Origin: CAZKYP01 sp964556885
Lineage (GTDB): Bacteria; Planctomycetota; Phycisphaerae; Sedimentisphaerales; Anaerobacaceae
NCBI GenBank assembly: GCA_964556885.1
Contig: CAZKYP010000056.1
Span: forward strand, 1-18,070
Length of the DNA stretch: 18,070 nt
Direction of reading: 5' to 3'
The position numbers were made by a program, and so were the translations under genes. Shown piece after piece: positions 1 to 7,857 of the stretch. Each line of letters begins with the position of its first letter. The first letter of the stretch is position 1. The notes under the pieces were generated by a model. The model did no database searches and was not told the DNA's origin. It saw only the letters and a list, made by a program, of their open reading frames with translations.

Positions 1-1301
1 CCGCGAATGCGGCCGTTAATGATGTTGTCGTTCAACGGGCGGAAACCTGCACGAAAACGCCCGCCCAGCATGTAATTTATCGATTCGAAACTAAAGCCGC
101 TAACCGCCTTGTTCTTATGTTTCGGGATATAAACCTCACCCCTGTTTTTATAATTATCGATAGCTTTTTGAACCAGTTCCCTCGCACAGCTCAGAGCGTT
201 TTTCTCGTCCATCGAAACATGTTCGACACCCACCATTTTCGCCTTGTCGGTCGTTGTCACGAGCTTGGTATGATAACAATTCGCTATAGTCGCAAGTCCC
301 TGCATAATGCACTGGACATCGACTGCCATCATTTCAATCGCTCCGGTTGCAATAACGAGCTCCTGGTTGAGAAAGTTGCCTGCGATTGGTATGCCGTGTC
401 TCATCAGAAGCTCATTGGCTGTGCAGCACGTTCCGGCAACGTTAATTCCTTTTGCTCCGACCTTCTTAGCCTGATTCAGGAGTTCCTCTTCCTGTGACGC
501 CACCGCTATCATTTCCGAAAGTATCGGCTCATGCCCGTGGACGATGATATTTACCTCGTCTTCTTTGAGCACTCCCATGTTTACCTCGCCGCGGCCGGGA
601 TAAGGCGTTCCGAAAAGAACATCCTGCAGTTCGGTTGCCAGCATTGCACCGCCCCAGCCGTCCGCCAGAGAAACTCGTGCGGCGTGCATCAGGATATTCT
701 TATAATCCTGGTCCACACCCATGTGAGTCCGGTGCAGGGCTTCGACTACTTCCCTGTCTACGGCTCGCGGGGTAATGTCGAGTTTTTCCCATATTTCCTG
801 GCGTGGCTTTGGCGCCCGTCGGGCCATCAACTGAGTTCCCCGCGGTTTGCCGAATTCGGCAAGGGCCATTTCTCCGACATCAACGCCGATATCATTCATC
901 GAACGGTTGTCGGTTTTGACTCCTAATTCTTTGGCTAATTTGAGCAGTTTAGTAGTGTCTTTAAGTTTATAATCTTTTGCGTGGCCTTTGGCGGTTTCGA
1001 TAAATACTTCGGCGACGGTTCTGCCGTGGTCGCTGTGAGCACTGACGCCGGCGGCGACGGCCCGAAGGAAATTACGGGCGACAATTGTATCGGCATCGGC
1101 TCCGCAAACACCCGTCGGCGCTTTCTTGGTTATTCGGCACGGCCCCATCGCGCATATCCGGCAGCATATACCCTGCTTGCCGAAGCCGCATTGCGGCATT
1201 TGTGAATCGAGCCGGTCCCATGCGTTCTGCTGGCCGGCCTCGGCCATGCGTGTTATCATTTCCTGTGCCGCTTTGTCGGAACTGCGTTCCTTCGGTTTCA
1301 T
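1..1301 (-). CDS. cooS: Anaerobic Ni-Fe-S carbon monoxide dehydrogenase catalytic subunit (3' part beyond window)
   Basis: This is the catalytic subunit that interconverts CO and CO2 at a Ni-Fe-S C-cluster in the cytoplasm. Reading the minus strand from ATG at 1301 gives 433 uninterrupted codons to the left edge. The N-terminal cysteine set is C38, C46, C47, C50, C55 and C66, fitting the D- and B-cluster ligands (CGFGKQGICCRICAMGPC). Further in are an HGHEP motif at 255-259, GTCC with C292/C293, and VDVQC with C331, which match the His/Cys ligand regions of cluster C. The visible end, NGRIR, leads into the usual GCNN ligand segment, which lies outside the window. The family is about 630 residues, so roughly one third is missing. 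The start is supported by GAGGAG four bases upstream (GAGGAGCTTTTATG). It follows cooC by 60 bases in the same direction. No cooF or cooA is visible. Confidence 0.97.
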   Translation of the reverse strand, partial: MKPKERSSDKAAQEMITRMAEAGQQNAWDRLDSQMPQCGFGKQGICCRICAMGPCRITKKAPTGVCGADADTIVARNFLRAVAAGVSAHSDHGRTVAEVFIETAKGHAKDYKLKDTTKLLKLAKELGVKTDNRSMNDIGVDVGEMALAEFGKPRGTQLMARRAPKPRQEIWEKLDITPRAVDREVVEALHRTHMGVDQDYKNILMHAARVSLADGWGGAMLATELQDVLFGTPYPGRGEVNMGVLKEDEVNIIVHGHEPILSEMIAVASQEEELLNQAKKVGAKGINVAGTCCTANELLMRHGIPIAGNFLNQELVIATGAIEMMAVDVQCIMQGLATIANCYHTKLVTTTDKAKMVGVEHVSMDEKNALSCARELVQKAIDNYKNRGEVYIPKHKNKAVSGFSFESINYMLGGRFRAGFRPLNDNIINGRIR

Positions 1302-1361
1302 AAAAGCTCCTCATTACAGGTAACTGCAAAAAGCTTTACAATAAGAAAAAACATCCTGTTG

Positions 1362-2159
1362 TCAATCATCGTTTTCAGAACTTGATACAAGCTGCACCAG
1401 TTTGTTTTTTGCCTTTTTTAGTTCTTCTGTTACATCGGCATCCGAATCAAATACTGCGGCACGTTTAAGGTCTGCCTGCTGCAGTGATGGACTGTACCCA
1501 AGATTACCGAGTATGGTTATATTTTTTAATTGAGATTTTATTGTGTCAATTTGAGATTTTTCAGTAATCTTATTGGCAATCACTCCGACACATTTAATCC
1601 CCAAATCCCTTGCCATTTTCCCCATGTTGTTTGCGGTTTCTATGCTTCTACCTCCCGGTTCGACAATTAGAACGAGTGCATCGATGCCCTGAATGCTTGC
1701 CCTGCCCATGAATTCGACTCCACCGGCGAGGTCAACCAAAACTACTTCCTGTCGCTGCAGAATCGTATGTGTAAGCAGAGTTTTCAGGAATGCGCCTTCC
1801 GGGCAGGCGCAGCCGCCGCCGGCCTGGGTAATGGCACCGAGTACAAGCAGTTTTACGCCGCTAATTTTCAGCCAGTATTGTTCCGGCAGATCGCTGACCT
1901 TGGGATTCATTTTGAAATATGCACCGATGGTGTTTGGTGTAGTACCGGTTCGCTCGGCAATTAACTCTTTCATCTGGATTAGCGGCTTGGGATTTTGCTC
2001 GATTGATACACCGAATGCCGATGCGAGATTGGTATTTGGGTCGGCGTCAATGGTCAATACATCGAGACCATCCTTAGCGAACAGTTGTGCCCAGATTGCA
2101 CATACCGTAGTTTTCCCAACACCTCCCTTGCCGCCAATAGCTATTTTTATACCCTGCAT
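1362..2159 (-). CDS. cooC: CooC-type nickel-insertion ATPase for CO dehydrogenase
   Basis: This is a MinD/SIMIBI-class P-loop ATPase that matures CODH by supporting nickel delivery to the C-cluster. The 265-residue protein has the deviant Walker A GKGGVGKTT at 10-18, a DADPN motif at 38-42 and LVDLAGG as the switch/Walker B region. It also has GGGCACPE with C117 and C119. In characterised CooC1 this CXC pair binds metal at the dimer interface, so both ATPase and metal functions look intact. Length is normal for the family. It sits directly upstream of cooS, as is common for this pair. No convincing Shine-Dalgarno sequence precedes its ATG. Instead a GC-rich hairpin lies about 11 bases upstream (separate entry), so translation may be coupled or structurally controlled. 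Confidence 0.96.
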   Translation of the reverse strand: MQGIKIAIGGKGGVGKTTVCAIWAQLFAKDGLDVLTIDADPNTNLASAFGVSIEQNPKPLIQMKELIAERTGTTPNTIGAYFKMNPKVSDLPEQYWLKISGVKLLVLGAITQAGGGCACPEGAFLKTLLTHTILQRQEVVLVDLAGGVEFMGRASIQGIDALVLIVEPGGRSIETANNMGKMARDLGIKCVGVIANKITEKSQIDTIKSQLKNITILGNLGYSPSLQQADLKRAAVFDSDADVTEELKKAKNKLVQLVSSSENDD

Positions 2160-2170
2160 TACCGATATGA

Positions 2171-2196
2171 CAACGGCCTATGTTCATGGCCGGTTG
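2171..2196 (-). promoter_or_regulatory. Candidate leader hairpin upstream of cooC
   Basis: On the coding strand CAACCGGCC and GGCCGTTG can pair around a nine-base loop. This gives eight base pairs with one bulged base, ending 11 bases before the cooC ATG. There is no poly-U tract, so it is not an intrinsic terminator. It sits where a ribosome would load and could modulate cooC translation or stabilise a processed mRNA end. This is inferred from the sequence alone. Confidence 0.35.
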
Positions 2197-2281
2197 CGCT
2201 CCCATACAAGAACACATAAATTTCTCAATACGATATCGACGACAACCTATCATCTTGCCTATGGAATGTCAAGTTTCATAA

Positions 2282-2887
2282 TCATGTTGTCGAATTTGAT
2301 TCGTTCATTGTTATAAGTGCGTCGATGGTAAGATTCACAGCGGCCATCAGGGCGTCTAAAGGTAACTGTGATGTTACGCTTTTATCAAATAATATGGATG
2401 CACGTGCTTCGAATTCCTTGCAGCTTTCCCAGATAACGATTGTCAGAGGTATACGTGGTAAAATGTAAAGTTTGATCGATGCGTCACCGAATTCACATCT
2501 TTTGGCGTTAAATCTATCGGAAATCCGGTATATGGATTCCGAATAGTTACCAAAGGTCTTTGCCAGTTTATCGACAGGAAGACTGTGCAACCCTCTGAAG
2601 AAGAACTGCCCGCCCGGCAGGTTCTCGGCTTTGACAAGTTTTCCGGTCTGGGGTAAATCATGGGCGTTAATCAGATATGCGAGCAGACAAAGCTGTTCGA
2701 GAAAGGTCGCCGTTTTCTGTTCGATTACTGAAAGTATCTTTCTGTCTGAAATATCGATTGTGTATTCGGTATTTAGCAATACGACAACATATCGTTCCGG
2801 ATCGGATAAGTATTGGCAATTTGCTCTTTGAGCTGTTTGGGGTCCGTCGAGTTTATCAAGTTGTTCCCAAAGGCCTTCGTGAGCCAT
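2282..2887 (-). CDS. DUF3786-like protein, first gene of the CODH operon
   Basis: This is a 201-residue soluble protein without signal peptide or membrane segment. The middle and C-terminal pattern fits the DUF3786 family as I know it: LPGGQFFFRG around 90-100, then FGDASIK, then a LPRIPLTIVIWE stretch followed by EFEARASILFDKS. I assigned it by recalled pattern, not by a search. Its biochemical role is unknown to me. The few cysteines are scattered and do not form a clear metal motif. The ATG at 2887 is preceded by GAGG at a good distance. A strong promoter candidate lies about 90 bases upstream. It is followed after 122 bases by cooC, so a role in CODH maturation or Ni/Fe-S/corrinoid handling is a context-based inference. 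Confidence 0.72.
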   Translation of the reverse strand: MAHEGLWEQLDKLDGPQTAQRANCQYLSDPERYVVVLLNTEYTIDISDRKILSVIEQKTATFLEQLCLLAYLINAHDLPQTGKLVKAENLPGGQFFFRGLHSLPVDKLAKTFGNYSESIYRISDRFNAKRCEFGDASIKLYILPRIPLTIVIWESCKEFEARASILFDKSVTSQLPLDALMAAVNLTIDALITMNESNSTT

Positions 2888-2974
2888 AAAGCCTCGTAAC
2901 TATTCAATGTTGTATGCAGAATGTATATGCAACTGTATTTTTATGGTTGAAGCGATATCGTAAACGCAGAATAA

Positions 2975-3003
2975 ATGATACACTTTATGTAATGTCTTGA
3001 CAA
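2975..3003 (-). promoter_or_regulatory. Sigma-70-type promoter candidate for the DUF3786-cooC-cooS operon
   Basis: On the minus strand a -35 box TTGTCA (2998-3003, five of six to consensus) is followed by exactly 17 bases and a -10 box TATCAT (2975-2980, five of six). Transcription would begin near 2968, giving a leader of about 80 bases before the ATG at 2887. It lies between the stop of the preceding kinase gene and the DUF3786 start, where a new operon would be expected to begin. Confidence 0.6.
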
Positions 3004-3050
3004 GTTCCTGATGGGTTGATTTAAAGACTGAAAGAGCAATTTCTTCTATA

Positions 3051-5873
3051 TCAGCAGGAGACCGTGTTCAGTGTGTATGGCAGCGTGAAATAAAATGTGC
3101 TTCCTTTGCCGACCTCGGATTCAAGCCAGATTTTACCGCCGTTGTCCTCGATAATTTTTTTTGCGATTGACAGGCCGATGCCCGTGCCTCCGACAAGGTC
3201 GTGCGATGAGAGCTTCTGGCCCATTCTGAATATCTTCTCGAAATACTTAGTGTCGATTCCCGGGCCGTTGTCTGCGATGCTGAATTTCCAGAATTCACCT
3301 TCCTGAACACAGTCGATTTTGATTTGTCTTTTGGATTTATCCGAATATCGAACGGCGTTGTTTATAATGTGCCAGAATACACGTGTTACAAGGCTCTTAT
3401 CGAATAATATCGTCGGCAGTTTATTCTCGACGATTATTTCAGTGTTTGAAGGTGATGGAATCTCACTTAATACCTTTGATAAGACCTCATTCAAATCCAC
3501 TATTTGTTTCTGTGAAGTTTGCCCGGCGTTCGAGTATTCCAGTAGACCATCAATCAACTTGTTCATGCGTTCAGTTCTTCCTATCAGCAGCTTAACCTGT
3601 TCCCGTCCCTGCTCGTCAAGTTTGTCGCCATAATCTGTCTGTATCCAGTTGGCCAGTACTCCGATGGCCCTGAGTGGCGTCTTTAAATCATGGGCCGCAA
3701 CATTGGTGAATTCCTTAATCTCTCTGTTTGCTCGTATTAGTTCTTTGTTGGCGGATTCCAAATCAGAGTTCAATTTCTCGAGTTCTTCCTCCGCTTTTTT
3801 GCGAGAGGTTATGTCTACAAAACTCTCGATCAAATACTTGTGCCCCTGCCATGTCGTAAAAGCCACTGATTTGTAGATCGGAATCTCTTTGCGGTCTGAT
3901 GTGAGCAGAACACACTCCTGCTGGTTCACTGTCTGACCCAGGTCGCATACCGGGCATTTCTCTTTCGTTTCGGGACAAATAAAATCGTGACATATTCTAC
4001 CTATAATTTCCTGTTTGGGTATTCCAATTAATTCCGTGGCCAGTGGATTTATGTCTACAATTTTACGTGTTTCAACATCTATAACCACAACTCCCGCCAG
4101 AATGGAATTAAGCATAACGTTCAATCTTTGCTCGCTGTCCCGAAGAGCCATCTCAGTTTTTTGATGTCTGACTATTTCAGATTTAAGGCTTATATTAACC
4201 TTTGCCAGTTCGGCGGTGCGCCGATGAACGCGCTGCTCGAGCTCATCTTGTGTTTTTTGCAGTGCTTCTGAGGCCAGCTTTTGTTCGGTAATATCTCTGA
4301 CGACCCTGATGACTGCTGAAGGTCTGGCAAACTCGTCTCTTAATGCCACATTGGAAGTGATGTTAAAGAATCTGGTTCGCCCACTTTTGCCTGTTACCTT
4401 GCTTTCATGCTGATGAGCCTGGCCGTCCTTAAATGTTTTAAGAGTAGGGCACAGATGTGGTTCGCAGGTACTGTTTCTGCAGTGATATACTTCGTAACAT
4501 TTCTTACCAATAATATTGTTATCGCTACATGTCTTTATAAAGGGTTCATTGGCCCAGATAATGGTTGAGTCCTTATCAATTAAGCTGATGTGGTCGTTAA
4601 TAGAGAGTAATATGGCATTGAGTTTTTCTTCACTGATTCGCAGAGTCTCTTCGATAGACTTGCGGTGTTTGGTCATTCGATTAAACGCTGTTACCAATTG
4701 ACCTAATTCGTTGTTGTTTTTAACATCGATATGTACATCCAGATTTCCTTCGTCGATTTTATCGATGGCGCTTCTAAGTTCCGAAATCGGTTTAGATATA
4801 CAATCCGAGATTAGAAGGCCGATGATGATGGCTAAAGTTGTTAATATAAATGATGCACCGATTATTATATTTCTCAGTGTTATGACGGGGGAGAACAATT
4901 CATTTATTTGATACTCTATTGCTAAAATCCAGTCCAGATTATTGTTATTTTTAAAACCCCGTGACATGGCATAAGCTATCAGTTCTGTGTGTCCCTCATG
5001 AGATTCACCCTGCTCAGCCTTTTTGAGAAAGTATCCGGAGCTTTTTTTAGCTTTCTGAAAAAAGCTTTTACCTGATATGTCTTCGAGAAATTCGAATTCT
5101 CTGGAATTGTCGTAAATCAGTTTTCCGCTTGAAGTAAATAACTTGATTTCAGCGGTCTTATATTTTGGATTCTCGGTTTGTTTTATGATGTTGATTGTCT
5201 CGGAGATATTGGTTACAACTTTTAATGCCCCGGCGAAATTCCCTTTTTCGTCATCGATTCTTACTGCAATGATGGTGGAATAAATGCCTGCACTTTCATC
5301 GAATTCAGTTCCATGTATATAAACGCTTTCTTCTTTTGCCTTCTGCCACCATTGTTCGTCGTCTTGCCTGTAATCGGTTGTTTTTCCTGTTATGGCGATG
5401 TTTGCGCCGTACTTGTTGGTAACAATGATTTCGCCTAAGACTTTGTATCCGTGGTTTTGTTTTTGGAATTCAATTTTTTCATTTAGGTCCTCTGATACTT
5501 CATTGTTCATTAATCTGTACAATAAAGATGTTGTGTCTTGTGTTTGGTAGGAAACCCATTCGGCATCGATCTTATCTATATAATTCTGTATATTTTTTAA
5601 GTTTTCGAATTCATGATTTGATTCTGCGACCGCCTGCTGTAGGATTGAATCTTTGCAATAGGCTTGAAACTCTTCTATTGTATGATATATCTCTCTGTCA
5701 ATTTTGTCCATAGTCTCGATAACCATGACTACGGCATTTTCTCCGATGGATTTATGTAAGGCTTTTTGACTTACGTAAGTGGACAGATATCCCACAATAC
5801 CCACAAGGGATGCAATGCCTGCAAATCCAAGAATAAGTTTCTGCTTTATCTTCATCCTCAGCCTGTTATTCAC
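3051..5873 (-). CDS. Sensor histidine kinase: periplasmic sensor - HAMP - PAS - PAS - HisKA - HATPase
   Basis: This is a membrane sensor kinase of 940 residues. TM1 lies at about 13-35. A roughly 300-residue periplasmic, Cache-like sensor region follows, then TM2 at about 334-356 and a HAMP linker to about 410. PAS1 (about 415-535) carries C459, C465, C470 and C475. PAS2 (about 595-700) carries C628, C633, C640 and C643. Coiled coils join the units. The H-box AAHDLKTPLR places the phospho-acceptor at H728. The ATPase domain keeps an intact N-box (NNAVRYS), G1 (DNGPGI) and G2 (GGTGIGLS), so it should be active. No receiver is fused. The GTG at 5873 is the longest start. An ATG at 5855 (protein MKIKQKL...) with AGG six bases upstream is an equally plausible start. 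The kinase core closely resembles that of the gene at 7826-9367, indicating paralogy. The ligand is unknown. Confidence 0.92.
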   Translation of the reverse strand: MNNRLRMKIKQKLILGFAGIASLVGIVGYLSTYVSQKALHKSIGENAVVMVIETMDKIDREIYHTIEEFQAYCKDSILQQAVAESNHEFENLKNIQNYIDKIDAEWVSYQTQDTTSLLYRLMNNEVSEDLNEKIEFQKQNHGYKVLGEIIVTNKYGANIAITGKTTDYRQDDEQWWQKAKEESVYIHGTEFDESAGIYSTIIAVRIDDEKGNFAGALKVVTNISETINIIKQTENPKYKTAEIKLFTSSGKLIYDNSREFEFLEDISGKSFFQKAKKSSGYFLKKAEQGESHEGHTELIAYAMSRGFKNNNNLDWILAIEYQINELFSPVITLRNIIIGASFILTTLAIIIGLLISDCISKPISELRSAIDKIDEGNLDVHIDVKNNNELGQLVTAFNRMTKHRKSIEETLRISEEKLNAILLSINDHISLIDKDSTIIWANEPFIKTCSDNNIIGKKCYEVYHCRNSTCEPHLCPTLKTFKDGQAHQHESKVTGKSGRTRFFNITSNVALRDEFARPSAVIRVVRDITEQKLASEALQKTQDELEQRVHRRTAELAKVNISLKSEIVRHQKTEMALRDSEQRLNVMLNSILAGVVVIDVETRKIVDINPLATELIGIPKQEIIGRICHDFICPETKEKCPVCDLGQTVNQQECVLLTSDRKEIPIYKSVAFTTWQGHKYLIESFVDITSRKKAEEELEKLNSDLESANKELIRANREIKEFTNVAAHDLKTPLRAIGVLANWIQTDYGDKLDEQGREQVKLLIGRTERMNKLIDGLLEYSNAGQTSQKQIVDLNEVLSKVLSEIPSPSNTEIIVENKLPTILFDKSLVTRVFWHIINNAVRYSDKSKRQIKIDCVQEGEFWKFSIADNGPGIDTKYFEKIFRMGQKLSSHDLVGGTGIGLSIAKKIIEDNGGKIWLESEVGKGSTFYFTLPYTLNTVSC

Positions 5874-5897
5874 TTGGAGGTGACCTTCTTTGTGTTT

Positions 5898-5912
5898 ATG
5901 AAATTATTTCAT
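5898..5912. repeat. Perfect 15-base palindrome upstream of the large kinase gene
   Basis: ATGAAAT-T-ATTTCAT is a perfect inverted repeat with a single central base. It lies about 25 bases upstream of the GTG start, in the 114-base gap between two signalling genes. A TTGTCA hexamer (minus strand) lies just upstream of it. It could be a dimeric-protein operator or an mRNA stem, but AT-rich palindromes of this size also arise by chance. Confidence 0.3.
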
Positions 5913-5987
5913 TTTATGACAATCAGGTCAGACATAAGAGCAGTTGTGTTAATCCTATGGTGCCCTCGCAAATATTTAATAAACATT

Positions 5988-7430
5988 CTATTGTATGATT
6001 ACAGAGTATACTCCTTCCTCTATGGTATTTTTGGCCGCGCTTAACTTTGGTATCGTAAAGCGAAAGATATTATTTTGAGTTTCCGAAGCTGCCATCCAGA
6101 TACGCCCGCCGTGTAATTCGACGAATGCTTTGGCGATTTGCAGGCCAAGCTTCAGGTCTTCCCGGCCGGCGTCGAAATTTTCCCTGATCCAGTCGAAATG
6201 GTTCAGGATTTTTTTTAACTGGCTGGGTTCGAGAGCGGGAGAGCCGTCCTGTATTTCAACCGTCAGCTTGTCGGCGGTATCCTTGATTGACGCTTCGATA
6301 TGACTGCCTGCGGGGGATAATTCTATCGCCCTGTGAATCAGATTGGTCAGCGTGCGGGCGATTTTGTCGCGATCGGCGTTGACGACGAGTGCGCCCTCGG
6401 GTAATGAGCTGTTCAGTTTTATGTTCTTCTCATCGGCGGATGGAAGGAGAGATTCCGTGATTTGTGAAATCAACATTGAAAAATCAAAGTCGCTGCGCTC
6501 GAGTGTCAGCATATTGGCTTCGATCCTGGATATGTCCTGATAGTCACAGATAATGTTTTTTGTCCGGTTGATATCTCCTTCCGCGAGGGATCTCTGGAGT
6601 GTTTCCGATACCATAATCGCGAATTCGTTTTTGAACAGGCTCTCTTTTGCTAAAGTCATGGTCGTCGTCCTGTATTCGTCCTCGATCAGGATTCGTTCCG
6701 ATATGTCACGTGCTATACCGACGATTGCCACTTCGTTGCCTTTAACGTCCCTGATAATCGATCTGGAGAGAGACACCGGAAACACGCTGTCGTCTTTACG
6801 TTTGTGATAAAAGCCGACTTCGCTGGCGCTGCCCATGCTTTGGGTCTGGAATACGCTTCTCGTGCTTTCGCTTTGGTTTTTACCTATCCAGATAACGCTG
6901 CTGCTTTTCCCGATAATCTCTTCCTCCTTGTATCCGTAGTTTTCACAGAAGGCCCTGTTGACGAAAATTATCCTGTTTTGCATGTCGGTTATATAAACTA
7001 TGTCGTCGGTGCTCGTTACAGCGCCTGACAGCAGTTGCAGTTTCCATTCCGTCTGTTTGTGTCTTATAACGTTTTCCACGGTTATTGGAATTGCCTTGAG
7101 ATAATTCCGGTCGAGGTCTTTAATCAGATAATCGCTGGCCCCTGTTTTCCATGCGTTGATTGCCGTTTCCTCGTCACCGGCGCCGGTAACGACTATAACG
7201 GGAATATCCTTGGCCATGTTCAGGATGTCCAATGATGTGCCGTCTCCGAGTGAATGGTCCGTGATGATGATATCGAAATGCGTGGAGCTCAGTATTTTAT
7301 CGGCTTCCGAAACGCAGTTGGCTATTGTGTAGTCGTAAGGGATGTTGCTTTTATCGACGAAGCGTTTGAAAGCCTTCCGGTCAAGCTCATTGTCTTCTAC
7401 AAGCAACAGTTTACATTTTTTATTTTCCAT
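5988..7430 (-). CDS. Receiver-PAS protein with degenerate histidine-kinase module (pseudokinase)
   Basis: This 480-residue cytoplasmic protein opens with an intact receiver: acidic pocket E12/D13, phospho-acceptor D58 in IIITDHSLGDG, VVTGAG for the Thr and LIKD for the Lys. A PAS domain follows at about 125-245. The region that should be HisKA has SETLQRSL at S275 where SHELRTPL is expected. The dimerisation segment also looks about 30 residues short before SRIEAN. In the ATPase domain the N-box reads NLIHRAIEL, with the usual second Asn replaced. The G1 box is QDGSPAL instead of DNGPGI, and the G2 box keeps only KLGL. The fold is probably retained but catalysis and autophosphorylation look lost. 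It is flanked by active kinases and receivers in the same run, starting at ATG 7430 just after the stop of the receiver gene at 7432. A scaffold or phosphate-sink role is inferred. Confidence 0.88.
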   Translation of the reverse strand: MENKKCKLLLVEDNELDRKAFKRFVDKSNIPYDYTIANCVSEADKILSSTHFDIIITDHSLGDGTSLDILNMAKDIPVIVVTGAGDEETAINAWKTGASDYLIKDLDRNYLKAIPITVENVIRHKQTEWKLQLLSGAVTSTDDIVYITDMQNRIIFVNRAFCENYGYKEEEIIGKSSSVIWIGKNQSESTRSVFQTQSMGSASEVGFYHKRKDDSVFPVSLSRSIIRDVKGNEVAIVGIARDISERILIEDEYRTTTMTLAKESLFKNEFAIMVSETLQRSLAEGDINRTKNIICDYQDISRIEANMLTLERSDFDFSMLISQITESLLPSADEKNIKLNSSLPEGALVVNADRDKIARTLTNLIHRAIELSPAGSHIEASIKDTADKLTVEIQDGSPALEPSQLKKILNHFDWIRENFDAGREDLKLGLQIAKAFVELHGGRIWMAASETQNNIFRFTIPKLSAAKNTIEEGVYSVIIQ

Positions 7431-7431
7431 G

Positions 7432-7857
7432 TTATTTACTCCCGATAGACGGTGATTCGCTTGTAATCCAGTTTGAAACTATATTGTCAATTGTTTCGAC
7501 GGATTTCTCGTAATCTGCGGATTTTACCATATAACCGGCAACTCCGAGTTTATAGCTGTCAGTGATATCTTGTTCGATTCCGGATGTAGTCAATACCACA
7601 ACAGGGATATTTTTTAGCTTTTCGTCCGCCTTGATAATGTTTAGAAATTCAAAGCCGTTCATTTTAGGCATATTCAAATCCAGTAAAATAATACATGGTT
7701 TCGCGTTGCCCTTGTTGTTTAAATATTCCAACGCTTCTTCTCCGTTACCAACTCGAATCAACTGGTTCGGTATTTTAAGGTCTTTGAGGGCACGTTTAGC
7801 TGTCATTACGTCGACGATATCGTCCTCAACAAGTAATATGGGCTTCAATTCTTTCAT
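7432..7857 (-). CDS. Stand-alone response regulator receiver (Rcp1/CheY-like)
   Basis: This is a single-domain receiver of 141 residues with no output domain. It has the acidic pair D12/D13 in LLVEDD, phospho-acceptor D60 in LLDLNMPKMNG, VVVLTTSG supplying the Thr, and GYMVKS supplying the Lys. I chose the ATG at 7857 because GGAAG lies seven bases upstream and the receiver begins at once. The longer frame back to 7956 adds 33 residues that overlap the preceding gene and match no receiver. With this start it overlaps the end of the upstream kinase gene by 32 bases in another frame, suggesting translational coupling. It is the probable partner of that kinase. It is more diverged from the two other receivers nearby than they are from each other. 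Confidence 0.93.
   Translation of the reverse strand: MKELKPILLVEDDIVDVMTAKRALKDLKIPNQLIRVGNGEEALEYLNNKGNAKPCIILLDLNMPKMNGFEFLNIIKADEKLKNIPVVVLTTSGIEQDITDSYKLGVAGYMVKSADYEKSVETIDNIVSNWITSESPSIGSK

Noticed and set aside
117..926. Two plus-strand open frames of 126 and 131 codons
   Set aside because: They are antisense to cooS, whose metal-ligand motifs fix the coding strand. Neither shows a recognisable domain.
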